Below are positions 8,586 through 17,432 of a stretch of 33,294 nt of DNA, piece after piece; position 1 is the first letter of the stretch, and each line of letters begins with the position of its first letter. Made by a program: the position numbers and the translations under genes. A model generated the notes under the pieces. The model had not been told where the DNA came from and searched no databases. It worked only from the letters and a program-made list of their open reading frames with translations. The stretch is taken from contig JAGOUN010000013.1 in NCBI GenBank assembly GCA_018061255.1, positions 1 through 33,294 on the forward strand. The letters run 5' to 3'. Source of the DNA: Gammaproteobacteria bacterium. GTDB lineage: Bacteria > Pseudomonadota > Gammaproteobacteria > JAGOUN01.

Positions 8586-9266
8586 TTAACGCTCTCTACC
8601 ACTAAACATGGCAAAAAGATTCAACAAGTTAATAAACAACATGTAGATATCTAGATATAGCGCAATCGTTGCCATGATGTAATTACGTTCACCACCATGA
8701 ATAATTCTTGCGGTATCAAACAAAATTAACCCCGAAGCGATAAACGATGTGGCCACAGAGATTGCTACGTAAAGCGCCGGCATCTTAAGAAAAATATTCG
8801 CAATGCTGCCAACGATAACTACTAACAAGCCAGTCGTCATGAAGCCGCCCAGCACACTAAACGTCTTTTTAGTCGTTAATGCATACATCGACAAGCCTAA
8901 GAAGGTAATGCCAGTAGTACCTAATGCAGATAAAACAATAAAACCACCGTTAGAATAGTTTTTCATGAACATTCCAACAATTGGCCCTAACATATAGCCA
9001 ATAAAACCAGTAAAGGCGAACACACTTGCTAAGCCCCAAACACTATTCTTTAAATGTGTCGTCAAGAATAGCAAACCAAACATCCCTACAAGAGACAGAA
9101 TAATCCCCATAGGCGGCGCTTGAATTGCCATTGCAATCCATGCCGTAAATGCACTAAATAAAATAGTTAAACTTAATAACAAATAGGTATTTCTGAGCAC
9201 AGAATGCTCAGCAATCAGCGATTCACTTGCCGCAGAGACAAAAACTTGTGATTTCATCGGGTCCAT
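8586..9266 (-). CDS. Bax inhibitor-1/YccA family inner membrane protein
   Basis: An integral membrane protein with about seven predicted hydrophobic helices over 226 residues and a short polar N-terminus. The family signature is visible in MLGPIVGMFMKNY, GTTGITFLGLSMYALTTKK, the acidic GLILFDTARIIHGGERNYIM and ALYLDIYMLFINLLNLF near the C-terminus. E. coli YccA modulates FtsH protease; related BI-1 proteins are calcium/proton leak channels. Which role applies here is not known. The ATG at 9266 has AGAGGA upstream; a second in-frame ATG is four codons on. It is divergent from tRNA-Ser. Confidence 0.92.
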   Translation of the reverse strand: MDPMKSQVFVSAASESLIAEHSVLRNTYLLLSLTILFSAFTAWIAMAIQAPPMGIILSLVGMFGLLFLTTHLKNSVWGLASVFAFTGFIGYMLGPIVGMFMKNYSNGGFIVLSALGTTGITFLGLSMYALTTKKTFSVLGGFMTTGLLVVIVGSIANIFLKMPALYVAISVATSFIASGLILFDTARIIHGGERNYIMATIALYLDIYMLFINLLNLFAMFSGRER

Positions 9267-9369
9267 AACAATTTCCTCTTAATTTGCAGTTGACGGTGGA
9301 ACAAATATTGTTAACAATAGGCACGTCTTTGGTGACTGACAACATTTAGGTGTTGCGTCCCAGCCTAAG

Positions 9370-9397
9370 TTGGACATTATACCTGAAAGGCTATAAT
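9370..9397 (+). promoter_or_regulatory. Strong sigma70-type promoter for tRNA-Ser
   Basis: TTGGAC (9370-9375) and a perfect TATAAT (9392-9397) are separated by 16 bases. The predicted start is near 9404, about 11 bases before the mature tRNA 5' end. No second clear promoter lies between the tRNA and gacA, so this may drive both. Confidence 0.75.
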
Positions 9398-9414
9398 ATG
9401 ACACCTCGTGTTTT

Positions 9415-9504
9415 GGAGAGATGGCTGAGCGGTTGAAAGCGGCGGTCTTGAAAACCGTTAAGGGGGTAACCCCTTCTAGGGTTCGAATCCCTATCTCTCC
9501 GCCA
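9415..9504 (+). tRNA. serT: tRNA-Ser(UGA)
   Basis: A 90-base class II tRNA. The acceptor stem pairs GGAGAGA (9415-9421) with TCTCTCC (9494-9500), followed by discriminator G and encoded CCA (9502-9504). The anticodon loop CTTGAAA places anticodon TGA at 9449-9451. A long variable arm (GGGG..CCCC) and the T-loop TTCGAAT are present. It reads UCA and other UCN codons. The next coding start is only 27 bases downstream. Confidence 0.97.
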
Positions 9505-9531
9505 CCCTTGTATTCTTGTTGGAGTATTATT

Positions 9532-10182
9532 TTGATTAAAGTCCTCGTTGTCGATGACCTTGATTTAATACGTGTAGGCGTTAAAAGCCTTCTCGAATCC
9601 ATCAATGGAATCAAGGTGATTGGTGAAGCACAAAATGGTGAAGAAGCGATTGCAGCAGCAAGAAAGCTTGGCCCTGATATTGTGCTCATGGATTTACAAA
9701 TGCCTGGTATGGGCGGTTTAGAAGCCACCAAAAAACTTGCGCATTATGTTCCTGATACGAAAGTCATTGCCCTAACCGTTTGCGAAGAAGAGCCTTTTCC
9801 CACTCGCTTAATTCAAGCGGGAGCGATGGGGTACGTGACTAAAGGCTGCGGCAAAGATGAAATGGTGCAGGCCATTCGAGCTGTGAATAGCGGTCAACGC
9901 TATATAAGCCCCAAAATTGCTCAAAAAATTGCCCTACAAAATCTTACTCAAGGACAGAAATCACCTCTGGAATCACTTTCCGAGCGTGAATTGCAGATCA
10001 TGATTATGATTACTAACGGTCAAAAAGCCCCTGAAATCGCTGATATTCTGTGCATTAGTCCAAAAACAGTGAACAGTTACCGCTACCGGATTTTTGCCAA
10101 GTTAAATATTAACACCGATGTTGAATTGGCACGATTAGCATTGCGCTTAGGTCTTGTAGAAGATCAGCCAGCCAATCAGTAA
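9532..10182 (+). CDS. gacA: GacA/LetA/UvrY-type response regulator
   Basis: A two-component transcription factor that in gammaproteobacteria activates the small RNAs that titrate CsrA, controlling transmission and stationary-phase traits. The receiver domain (1-120) has acidic pair Asp8/Asp9, phosphorylation site Asp54 in IVLMDLQMPGMGGLEATKK, Thr82 and Lys104. The LuxR-type helix-turn-helix lies at about 147-207, with SLSERELQIMIMITNGQK and ISPKTVNSYRYRIFAKLNI almost as in UvrY. The TTG start at 9532 has GGAG eight bases upstream and gives the family's MIKVLVVDD start; the longer open frame runs back into the tRNA and is not used. No sensor kinase gene is nearby. queA starts three bases after its stop. 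Confidence 0.93.
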   Translation: MIKVLVVDDLDLIRVGVKSLLESINGIKVIGEAQNGEEAIAAARKLGPDIVLMDLQMPGMGGLEATKKLAHYVPDTKVIALTVCEEEPFPTRLIQAGAMGYVTKGCGKDEMVQAIRAVNSGQRYISPKIAQKIALQNLTQGQKSPLESLSERELQIMIMITNGQKAPEIADILCISPKTVNSYRYRIFAKLNINTDVELARLALRLGLVEDQPANQ

Positions 10183-10185
10183 TAT

Positions 10186-11232
10186 ATGAAAACAACTGAC
10201 TTTAATTTTCACCTTCCTGATCACCTGATCGCAAAATACCCCACCAAGGAACGTTCAGCTAGTCGTTTATTGCACCTGAACCGCCTTACAGGCGATATTA
10301 GTCACCGCCATTTTTACCAATTACCCGATCTACTTGACACAAAAGATCTTTTGGTAATGAATAACTCAAAGGTAATTCCGGCGCGCATCTTTGGTCATAA
10401 AGACTCTGGCGGAAAAGTTGAAGTACTCATTGAACGTATTATCTCGACAAAATCAGCTTGGGCACACATACGCGCTAGCAAAGCTTTAAACACTGGCCGA
10501 ATATTGCTGCTAGGTGTTGCCAATACTCCTTTTAGAATTCATGGGCGCAATGATGATTTATTCGAAATCGAACTGATTCAATCCACTGGGCAAAATGCCA
10601 CTCAAACATTAATAGATTGGCTGCATCAATACGGGCACATGCCCCTACCCCCTTATATGCAGCGTGAAGACGAGACGCAAGATCTTGAACGCTACCAAAC
10701 GGTTTATGCACAACAGGAAGGCTCGGTTGCCGCACCTACTGCCGGTTTGCATTTTGATAATGCCTTATTCGCTGCTTTGCGTGACAAAGGCATTCAAACC
10801 GCCACCCTCACCTTGCACGTCGGATCAGGCACGTTTCAACCCGTACGCGTAGACGACATCAAAGATCATGTTATGCACAAAGAATGGTTTTCCTTACCAC
10901 AAGAAACCTGTGATGCTATTCACGCATGTAAAGCTCGCGGCGGACGTGTTATTGCTGTTGGCACTACAACGGTCCGAACACTGGAAAGCGCCGCGCGTAA
11001 CAATCCATTTCTAGGCAAAACAGAACAAAATACTGATATTTTTATTTACCCAGGTTTCAAATTTCAAGTTGTCGATGCCATGGTGACCAATTTTCATCTA
11101 CCCAAATCAACCCTGCTTATGCTGGTAAGCGCATTTTCTACCCAAAAAAATATTGCAGATGCCTACCAAGAAGCCATTAAAGAAAACTACCGCTTTTACA
11201 GCTATGGCGATGCCATGTTTATTGCTTCATAA
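10186..11232 (+). CDS. queA: S-adenosylmethionine:tRNA ribosyltransferase-isomerase
   Basis: QueA transfers and isomerises the ribosyl part of SAM onto preQ1 in tRNA, the penultimate step in queuosine synthesis. The 348-residue length is standard. Clear family landmarks are FHLPDHLIAKYP at the start, LLVMNNSKVIPARIFGHK, GHMPLPPYMQREDE, ERYQTVYAQQEGSVAAPTAG, LTLHVGSGTFQPVR, HKEWFSLP, RVIAVGTTTVRTLESA and VTNFHLPKSTLLMLVSAF. tgt, its common downstream partner, is not here; a DsbA-like gene follows. It directly follows gacA and probably shares its transcript. Confidence 0.97.
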   Translation: MKTTDFNFHLPDHLIAKYPTKERSASRLLHLNRLTGDISHRHFYQLPDLLDTKDLLVMNNSKVIPARIFGHKDSGGKVEVLIERIISTKSAWAHIRASKALNTGRILLLGVANTPFRIHGRNDDLFEIELIQSTGQNATQTLIDWLHQYGHMPLPPYMQREDETQDLERYQTVYAQQEGSVAAPTAGLHFDNALFAALRDKGIQTATLTLHVGSGTFQPVRVDDIKDHVMHKEWFSLPQETCDAIHACKARGGRVIAVGTTTVRTLESAARNNPFLGKTEQNTDIFIYPGFKFQVVDAMVTNFHLPKSTLLMLVSAFSTQKNIADAYQEAIKENYRFYSYGDAMFIAS

Positions 11233-11267
11233 TAGGCGCCCTATTGCAAATTAACTATTTTATTATT

Positions 11268-11900
11268 ATGAATAAAACGCTTGTCTCTATTACTTTAAGT
11301 ATTCTTGCCATATTGCTCTTCGGGGCGCTGGTTTTTAATAAAACGCACCGCGTAGATCTTCCCCCTCAGAAACAAATCAATATCGAAGGACAACCAATCA
11401 TTGGCCAGGGACAAATGACGATGGTGGCTTTTGAAGATATGAAGTGCAGCAACTGCAAACGTTTTGATGAAGAAATTTACCCTTATATCAAAACGCATTA
11501 CATTGACACCGGGAAAGCGCGCTATGTCACCATCCCTCTAGCATTTATTACCAACTCTACTCCGGCGGGTAATGCGGCTTTATGTGCTTATCACCAACAA
11601 CCGGCTCTTTTCTTTTCCTATGTAAATTATTTATACCAACACCAACCGGACGAAGCATTAGATTGGGCGACTCCAGATCTCCTTACCCAATTTGCGCAAC
11701 AAATCCCTGGGATTGATATGCAAGCCTTTACAACTTGCATCAAGAACAATACGTACTATACACAATTGCAACAAAACTTAGGGCTTGCCGGTGAAGTAAT
11801 GGGCGATACTGTTCAAACCCCAACGCTATATATTAATGGCTACGTAATCACGCCGATGACGATTGAACAGATTGAGAAGATCGCCAATACTCAACAATAA
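11268..11900 (+). CDS. DsbA-family periplasmic thiol-disulfide oxidoreductase, Com1/BdbD-like
   Basis: An envelope thioredoxin-fold protein expected to make or shuffle disulfides. Residues 1-23 form a signal anchor (VSITLSILAILLFGALVF). The active site is Cys60-Ser-Asn-Cys63 in AFEDMKCSNCKRFDE, and the cis-proline loop is TPTLYINGY with Pro185. Two further cysteines, 106 (ALCAY) and 157 (TTCIKN), could form a structural disulfide as in some BdbD/DsbA relatives. I used the ATG at 11268 because it begins the hydrophobic segment; an in-frame TTG at 11244 would add eight residues, and neither has a clear ribosome binding site. The gene is 35 bases after queA. Confidence 0.85.
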   Translation: MNKTLVSITLSILAILLFGALVFNKTHRVDLPPQKQINIEGQPIIGQGQMTMVAFEDMKCSNCKRFDEEIYPYIKTHYIDTGKARYVTIPLAFITNSTPAGNAALCAYHQQPALFFSYVNYLYQHQPDEALDWATPDLLTQFAQQIPGIDMQAFTTCIKNNTYYTQLQQNLGLAGEVMGDTVQTPTLYINGYVITPMTIEQIEKIANTQQ

Positions 11901-11917
11901 AAATATAATGAGAAAAA

Positions 11918-12054
11918 GGATAGGCACAAGGCGCCTCCCCTACACCGGCCAACGATTTATTTAACGATAACGAAATCATATTAGCCAATCAAATATTAAT
12001 AACGTTGAAAAATAAGACGACCTAGACCGTAGGGGCTGCGCCTTGTGCCTGCCC
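11918..12054. repeat. MITE-like palindromic element between the DsbA-like gene and fumC
   Basis: Terminal arms at 11918-11943 and 12029-12054 are inverted copies matching at 22 of 26 positions; the shared core is GGCGCCTTGTGCCT or a close variant, with CCCCTAC or GTAGGGG at the inner ends. The 85-base centre is AT-rich without a coding frame. The right arm is closely related to the sequence inside nuoG at 32554-32578, showing a dispersed family. Confidence 0.65.
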
Positions 12055-12103
12055 CTGTTCCGTAAAATATTGCGCGGTATTTTTACGAGTGGTCTTTAGG
12101 ATG

Positions 12104-12127
12104 TTTATTTTATCGCGTTAAAATAAA
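12104..12127. terminator. AT-rich hairpin after fumC
   Basis: TTTATTTTA and TAAAATAAA form a perfect 9-bp stem with a 6-base loop, six bases beyond the fumC stop. The stem is weak because it is all A-T; a second stem, CGTAAAATA with TATTTTTACG, lies next to it at about 12061-12087. Confidence 0.4.
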
Positions 12128-12132
12128 AAAAA

Positions 12133-13545
12133 TTATCCATGCGGATGCGTCATCTCTTCTGGTCTAACATTTTTATCAAACTCTTCTGAAGTTAAATACC
12201 CTAAAGCCAATGCAGCTTCTTTTAAGCTAGAATTATCATGCAAAGCTTTATGCGCAATTTCAGAAGATTTATCATAACCAATCACTGGATTCAATGCTGT
12301 CACCAGCATCAATGAATGCTGCAAAAAATAATTGATTTTGTTTTTGTCTGCCTGCAATCCTTCAACACAAAACTCAGTAAATAACAAACAACTGTCCGCT
12401 AAAAGCGTCGCAGAATGCACATAATTATGAATCATCACCGGCTTAAACACATTCAACTCAAAATTACCTTGAGAACCTGCAAAACCAACGGCAGCGTCAT
12501 TGCCAAATACTTGTATACATGCCATCGTCATCGCTTCACATTGGGTTGGATTCACTTTGCCAGGCATGATGGAGGAGCCAGGTTCATTCACCGGGAGAAT
12601 CAATTCCCCTAAACCACAACGTGGGCCTGATCCTAACCAACGCACATCATTCGCGATTTTCATTAAAGATGCCGCTAGTGTTTTTAACGCGCCATGCGCA
12701 AATACTAAAGCATCATGCGCCGCCATCGCTGCAAATTTATTTTTAGCAGAAACAAACGGCAATCCTGTTAAATCCGCAATAGTTTTTGCTGTCATAACTG
12801 CAAACTGCGGATGCGTATTGATACCCGTCCCCACAGCGGTACCACCTAACGCCAATTCATATAATCCAGGCAAAACTGCATGGATGCGTTCAATATTGGC
12901 ATCTAACTGCGACACATAACCTGAAAATTCTTGGCCTAAAGTTAACGGCACTGCATCTTGCAAATGCGTTCGGCCAATTTTTACAATTGGATCAAATTCT
13001 TGACGCTTATTATCCAAGGCATCACGTAACAGTTTTAGCGCAGGTAAAACTTTACGCACTGTTATTTCTATCGCCGCAATATGCATCGCCGTTGGAAAAG
13101 TGTCGTTCGAAGATTGCGACATGTTAACGTCATCGTTGGGGTGAACTGGCTTCTTACTGCCCAATACCCCACCTGCTATTTCAATCGCGCGATTACTAAT
13201 CACCTCATTGACGTTCATATTAGTTTGCGTGCCACTACCGGTTTGCCAGACACTCAATGGAAACTGATTATCGTGTTGATCCGCAATCACTTCATCTGCA
13301 GCAGCAATAATTAATTTGGCTTTATCCTCAGACAATAGTCCCAACTGCTGATTCACCATTGCTGCAGATTTTTTTAAAATACCAAATGCACGTATCAATA
13401 TTTTGGGCATTTGATCATTCCCAATCGCAAAATGATGCAAAGAACGACACGTTTGCGCTCCCCAATACACATTCGCTGGAACTTCTATTTTCCCCAGACT
13501 ATCACTTTCCATTCGAGTCACTTGTATAGTATTAACTTCTGACAT
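12133..13545 (-). CDS. fumC: Class II fumarate hydratase
   Basis: The iron-independent fumarase of the TCA cycle, a homotetramer converting fumarate to malate. The 470 residues match the family's usual length. Active-site regions are [13 protein letters not shown] near 104-116, [15 protein letters not shown] at about 141-155, [16 protein letters not shown] with His194, and the flexible loop [16 protein letters not shown] from 323 with catalytic Ser324. Its start lies inside the end of pepN (14-base overlap in another frame), so expression is coupled to pepN. Confidence 0.97.
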   Translation of the reverse strand: MSEVNTIQVTRMESDSLGKIEVPANVYWGAQTCRSLHHFAIGNDQMPKILIRAFGILKKSAAMVNQQLGLLSEDKAKLIIAAADEVIADQHDNQFPLSVWQTGSGTQTNMNVNEVISNRAIEIAGGVLGSKKPVHPNDDVNMSQSSNDTFPTAMHIAAIEITVRKVLPALKLLRDALDNKRQEFDPIVKIGRTHLQDAVPLTLGQEFSGYVSQLDANIERIHAVLPGLYELALGGTAVGTGINTHPQFAVMTAKTIADLTGLPFVSAKNKFAAMAAHDALVFAHGALKTLAASLMKIANDVRWLGSGPRCGLGELILPVNEPGSSIMPGKVNPTQCEAMTMACIQVFGNDAAVGFAGSQGNFELNVFKPVMIHNYVHSATLLADSCLLFTEFCVEGLQADKNKINYFLQHSLMLVTALNPVIGYDKSSEIAHKALHDNSSLKEAALALGYLTSEEFDKNVRPEEMTHPHG

Positions 13546-16135
13546 GATGCTCCTCCATATCCAGCGCTTTACTCACTGGCTCATAGACATTTTTAGATAA
13601 ATTCGGCGCGCTAATAATACGAGTTAATGCTTTTTGCATCAAGTCTTTACGTGGCGCAGCAAAACGTTGCCAAGCCAGCAAACACTCCACAATACGAGCA
13701 CTCACCATAGGATTAATGACATCTAAAGTTAACACGCATTCTGCTGCAAAGTGATACCCTTCGCCTGAGACATGATGAAAATTAAGCATATTGCTCGAAC
13801 AAAACCCACCGATTAAAGCGTAAACATTATTCGGATTTTTCAAATGGAAGAATGGCTGTTGCATTAAGCGTTGCACATTTTCAAGCGTGTCGGGTAATCG
13901 TGATTGCGCTTGAATCATAAACCACTTATTCATCACTAAGGGCTCATGCTGCCAACGATCTTGAAATTGCGCCAAGGCCTCAACGCGCTCTAAAGTATCG
14001 GTATGTGATAAAGCACTTAACGCAGCAATACTATCGGTCATATTGCCAGCAGTTTTAAACTGTTTAACCGCTAAATCAATATAAGATTTTTTATTCAACG
14101 CGACTAAGTGATGTAAGCATAATGCTTGTAATCGTCGTCGCCCCATTGCCTCGGGAGAATAGCCATTTTGATTGCTCACAAGAGACTCATATAATTTCAA
14201 CCAAGCTGCTTCGTGTTGCATCGCATTGTTTAAAAATAACTGCCAGCGTGCAGTTGAAATTTTATCAACATTAATTATTTCAACGCTTTCATGCAAATAT
14301 TTCTCAGAAGGAAGTTGTAATAATTCTGTTTGCATAGATAAGTCTGAAAAAGGTTGAAGAAGAATTTCACCAATAGCGTGTGAATAGTGTTCGTCAGACA
14401 TTCCCTCTAAAATAATTTTACTCGCCAGCCTCTGACCAGAGTCACAGCGATTAAAGCCGTCTGTATCGTACTTAAATAAAAACAACAATTCATCTTCGGT
14501 ATAAGAGAAATTTAATTTTATCGGCGCAGAAAAATGACGATTTAACGAAGGGATCACATCAACTTCAATGTTATCAAATACAAAAGATTGGAGGTTGCTT
14601 TCCAATAACACTGTTTTTTCAGATTCAACAAGGGCGACCGCAGTATCACCTCTACGTTTGCGCAGTAGCGAAGTCACGATAGGAATTAACATCGGCTGTT
14701 TATTCTGCATATCCGCCGTGGGCGGAACAATTTGCTCCATAGTTAACGTATAAGTTTTATTTACACTGTCATAGGTACCACTAGCATTCACCACAGGCGT
14801 GCCTGCTTGTGAATACCATAGTCGAAACTGTGATAAATCACGCTTTGAAACCTCTTCCATCACATCGATAAAATCGTTAGTCGTTACTGCTTGACCGTCA
14901 AATTTTTCAAAATAACGATCTGTCGCTTGACGAAAAACATCCGCGCCTAAAATCGTTTTCAACATACGAACGACTTCACCGCCTTTGTTGTAAATGGTTC
15001 TCGTATAAAAATTATCAATCGCCACATAGCTTTTGGGCTGAACAGGATGCGCCATTGGACCAGCATCTTCTGCAAACTGACCATTTCTCAAGTCCTGCAC
15101 CTTACGAATGCGATGCACCACTGCAGAATTATTATCTTCGTCATACGATTGTTCACGGAAAACTGTGAATCCTTCTTTTAGGCTTAGTTGAAACCAATCG
15201 CGACAGGTCACGCGATTCCCGCTCCAATTGTGGAAATATTCATGCGCTACCACGGTATCAACATCGGCATAATCTTGATCCGTTGCCGTTTCTGGATTGG
15301 CCAAAATATATTTAGCATTAAAAATATTCAGGCTTTTATTTTCCATAGCGCCAAAAATAAAATCATTTACTGCAACAATATTGAAAATATTTAAATCATA
15401 TTCTCGCCCATAATTTTCTTCATCCCAACGCATAGATTTTTTTAATGACAACATGGCAAATTCACAACGTTCGATATTTTGTTTCTCACTAAAAATATTC
15501 AGCGTCACCCTTCTGCCTGACATCGTGACAAAATAGTCAGTAATTTTCGCTAAATCCCCTGCCACTAATGCAAACAGATAACATGGCTTTTTGAAAGGAT
15601 CACGCCAAACAGCGAAATGCTTGCCTTGAGGAAGATCGCCCTCTTCAATTAAATCACCGTTGCTTAATAAAACTGGATAAGCTTGCTTATCCGCGATTAT
15701 TTTTACTTTATAAAAGGTCATGACATCGGGTCTATCAAGAAAAAAAGTGATCTTTCTGAAATATTCGGCTTCACATTGTGTGCAAAAAATATTATTAGAA
15801 ATATAGAGCCCTGTTAATTCTGTATTCGCGGCAGGATTAATTTCAGTCACAATTTTTAAAGAGAAAACCTCCGGCACATTAAAAATGTGCAAGCCATCGT
15901 CATCTTGTGAAAATTTAGGCACTTTTTCTTCAAGCACAATAGAAATAAGCTTGAGTTGCTTGCCGTCGAGAAACAAATGTTGGCTTGTTTTATCCAGACG
16001 ATGAACAACCAAATGACTTGTCACCAGCGTTTTTTCTGGAGTAAGGTCAAATTCTAAATCAACCTTTTCAATGACAAATGCGCTAATCTGATAATCCTTT
16101 AAAAACGTTTCTCTCTTTGTCGCTAAATTGGTCAC
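13532..16135 (-). CDS. pepN: Aminopeptidase N, M1 family zinc metallopeptidase
   Basis: PepN removes N-terminal residues from peptides in late cytosolic protein turnover. The 867-residue protein aligns along its length with E. coli PepN. The substrate-binding GAMEN is at 262-266, the zinc site HEYFH at 298-302 with the third ligand Glu321 in SLKEGFTVF, and the catalytic region [18 protein letters not shown] follows. The C-terminal helical domain is complete, ending in [11 protein letters not shown]. The GTG start at 16135 is used because no other Met lies close by; its ribosome binding site is weak. It is divergent from the ATPase gene at 16275. Confidence 0.97.
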   Translation of the reverse strand: MTNLATKRETFLKDYQISAFVIEKVDLEFDLTPEKTLVTSHLVVHRLDKTSQHLFLDGKQLKLISIVLEEKVPKFSQDDDGLHIFNVPEVFSLKIVTEINPAANTELTGLYISNNIFCTQCEAEYFRKITFFLDRPDVMTFYKVKIIADKQAYPVLLSNGDLIEEGDLPQGKHFAVWRDPFKKPCYLFALVAGDLAKITDYFVTMSGRRVTLNIFSEKQNIERCEFAMLSLKKSMRWDEENYGREYDLNIFNIVAVNDFIFGAMENKSLNIFNAKYILANPETATDQDYADVDTVVAHEYFHNWSGNRVTCRDWFQLSLKEGFTVFREQSYDEDNNSAVVHRIRKVQDLRNGQFAEDAGPMAHPVQPKSYVAIDNFYTRTIYNKGGEVVRMLKTILGADVFRQATDRYFEKFDGQAVTTNDFIDVMEEVSKRDLSQFRLWYSQAGTPVVNASGTYDSVNKTYTLTMEQIVPPTADMQNKQPMLIPIVTSLLRKRRGDTAVALVESEKTVLLESNLQSFVFDNIEVDVIPSLNRHFSAPIKLNFSYTEDELLFLFKYDTDGFNRCDSGQRLASKIILEGMSDEHYSHAIGEILLQPFSDLSMQTELLQLPSEKYLHESVEIINVDKISTARWQLFLNNAMQHEAAWLKLYESLVSNQNGYSPEAMGRRRLQALCLHHLVALNKKSYIDLAVKQFKTAGNMTDSIAALSALSHTDTLERVEALAQFQDRWQHEPLVMNKWFMIQAQSRLPDTLENVQRLMQQPFFHLKNPNNVYALIGGFCSSNMLNFHHVSGEGYHFAAECVLTLDVINPMVSARIVECLLAWQRFAAPRKDLMQKALTRIISAPNLSKNVYEPVSKALDMEEHHVRS

Positions 16136-16234
16136 GTCGATTGCGTCCGAATCATAAAATAGAACGCAATCATAACGCCCGCAGGCTAAACCGTAAATAT
16201 TATATTAATTATGTGAAAATCTTGCATTCAATGC

Positions 16235-16243
16235 TATAATTTC
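16235..16243 (+). promoter_or_regulatory. Extended -10 promoter of the ATPase gene
   Basis: TGCTATAAT is a perfect -10 hexamer with the TGn extension, about 31 bases before the GTG start. No good -35 is seen at the matching distance. Confidence 0.5.
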
Positions 16244-16274
16244 ACAAATATGCCTGCAAACCTAGGAACAAGCA

Positions 16275-17432
16275 GTGGAACGAGCCCATTATCTACAAGA
16301 AATTGAGAATGCCTTCAAGGTTCACCCCGTAGTCGCGATACTTGGGCCACGACAATGTGGCAAATCGACCCTAGCGCAACAATATGCGCAAAAACACCCC
16401 ACCCTGACCAGTAACATCTTCGACCTTGAAAACCCTTTGCACTTAGCACAACTCGAAGAAAATGCCTCATTCATTCTTAACGCTCAATCAGGCTTAATTA
16501 TTATTGATGAAATCCAATACCTACCTAACTTATTCAAACTATTACGCGTCATCGTCGACCAAGACCGTGAAAAACGAAAATTTCTCATTTTGGGCAGCGC
16601 TTCTCGCGACCTCATTCATCAATCATCAGAAACACTCGCCGGAAGAATCCAATATATTGAACTTTCCCCTCTCTCTGCAACTGAGACACAAAACACCAAA
16701 GAGTTATGGAACAGAGGCGGTTTCCCACTCTCTTTCTTAGCCAAAAACGACCTATTTAGCGCTACTTGGCGTAATGCTTATATTAAAACTTATCTAGAAC
16801 GCGATATTCCTAATTTGGGATTTAAAATACCGGCAAAACAATTACGACGCTTTTGGATGATGCTATCACACTATCATGGCAACATATTCAATGCATCAGA
16901 ACTCGGCAAATCACTTGGTGTTGCCAGCACAACGATCAAGCGTTACCTAGATATTTTGACAGGTACATTCATGGCGAGAGAGTTACAACCCTGGTTTGAG
17001 AACATCAATAAACGACAAGTAAAATCACCCAAAATCTACATTAGAGACAGTGGTATTTATCACAGTTTACTCAGTATCAACAGCCATGCGGCATTACTTC
17101 AGCATCCGAAGCTGGGCGCTTCGTGGGAAGGATTCGCACTCGAAGAAATTATAAAGTACCATCAAGCTGAGCCTGATGATTGTTATTTTTGGGCCGTTCA
17201 CAATCAATGCGAACTGGATCTTTTACTCATTATTAACGGTAAACGCCTAGGGTTCGAATTCAAATTTTCGGACAAACCCAAGCGCACACCCTCCATGCAA
17301 CAAGTGATGGAGTTGCTACACTTGGATCAACTCACGCTTATTACACCTGGAGAGCATTACTATATTCTCAGTGAAAATGTAACGTGCTCAGGTTTATCTC
17401 ATTATTTAGGCCTGATCGATTCAAGAGCTTAA
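16275..17432 (+). CDS. AAA-family ATPase with DUF4143 C-terminal domain
   Basis: A stand-alone ATPase of the AAA_14/DUF4143 type; biological role unknown. The N-terminal ATPase has Walker A GPRQCGKST (24-32) and Walker B LIIIDEIQYLPN (Asp78, Glu79), with LILGSASRDLI as a sensor strand. The middle part includes a winged-helix-like segment, ASELGKSLGVASTTIKRYLD. The C-terminal domain has ELDLLLIINGKRLGFEFKFS, which matches the D...ExK spacing of PD-(D/E)XK nuclease folds. The GTG start at 16275 has AGGAA upstream. The last 12 bases overlap the end of the convergent surface-protein gene. Such genes are often sporadic and horizontally acquired. Confidence 0.85.
   Translation: MERAHYLQEIENAFKVHPVVAILGPRQCGKSTLAQQYAQKHPTLTSNIFDLENPLHLAQLEENASFILNAQSGLIIIDEIQYLPNLFKLLRVIVDQDREKRKFLILGSASRDLIHQSSETLAGRIQYIELSPLSATETQNTKELWNRGGFPLSFLAKNDLFSATWRNAYIKTYLERDIPNLGFKIPAKQLRRFWMMLSHYHGNIFNASELGKSLGVASTTIKRYLDILTGTFMARELQPWFENINKRQVKSPKIYIRDSGIYHSLLSINSHAALLQHPKLGASWEGFALEEIIKYHQAEPDDCYFWAVHNQCELDLLLIINGKRLGFEFKFSDKPKRTPSMQQVMELLHLDQLTLITPGEHYYILSENVTCSGLSHYLGLIDSRA

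Noticed and set aside
9421-9531. N-terminal extension of gacA back into the tRNA
   Set aside because: The frame is open, but the extra residues are translated tRNA; the TTG at 9532 with GGAG gives the family start.
9279-9731. 150-residue open frame on the minus strand across the tRNA
   Set aside because: It is antisense to the tRNA-Ser gene and the start of gacA and shows no protein family; no ribosome binding site supports it.
12500-12919. 139-residue plus-strand frame inside fumC
   Set aside because: Antisense shadow of a conserved enzyme gene; no family match.
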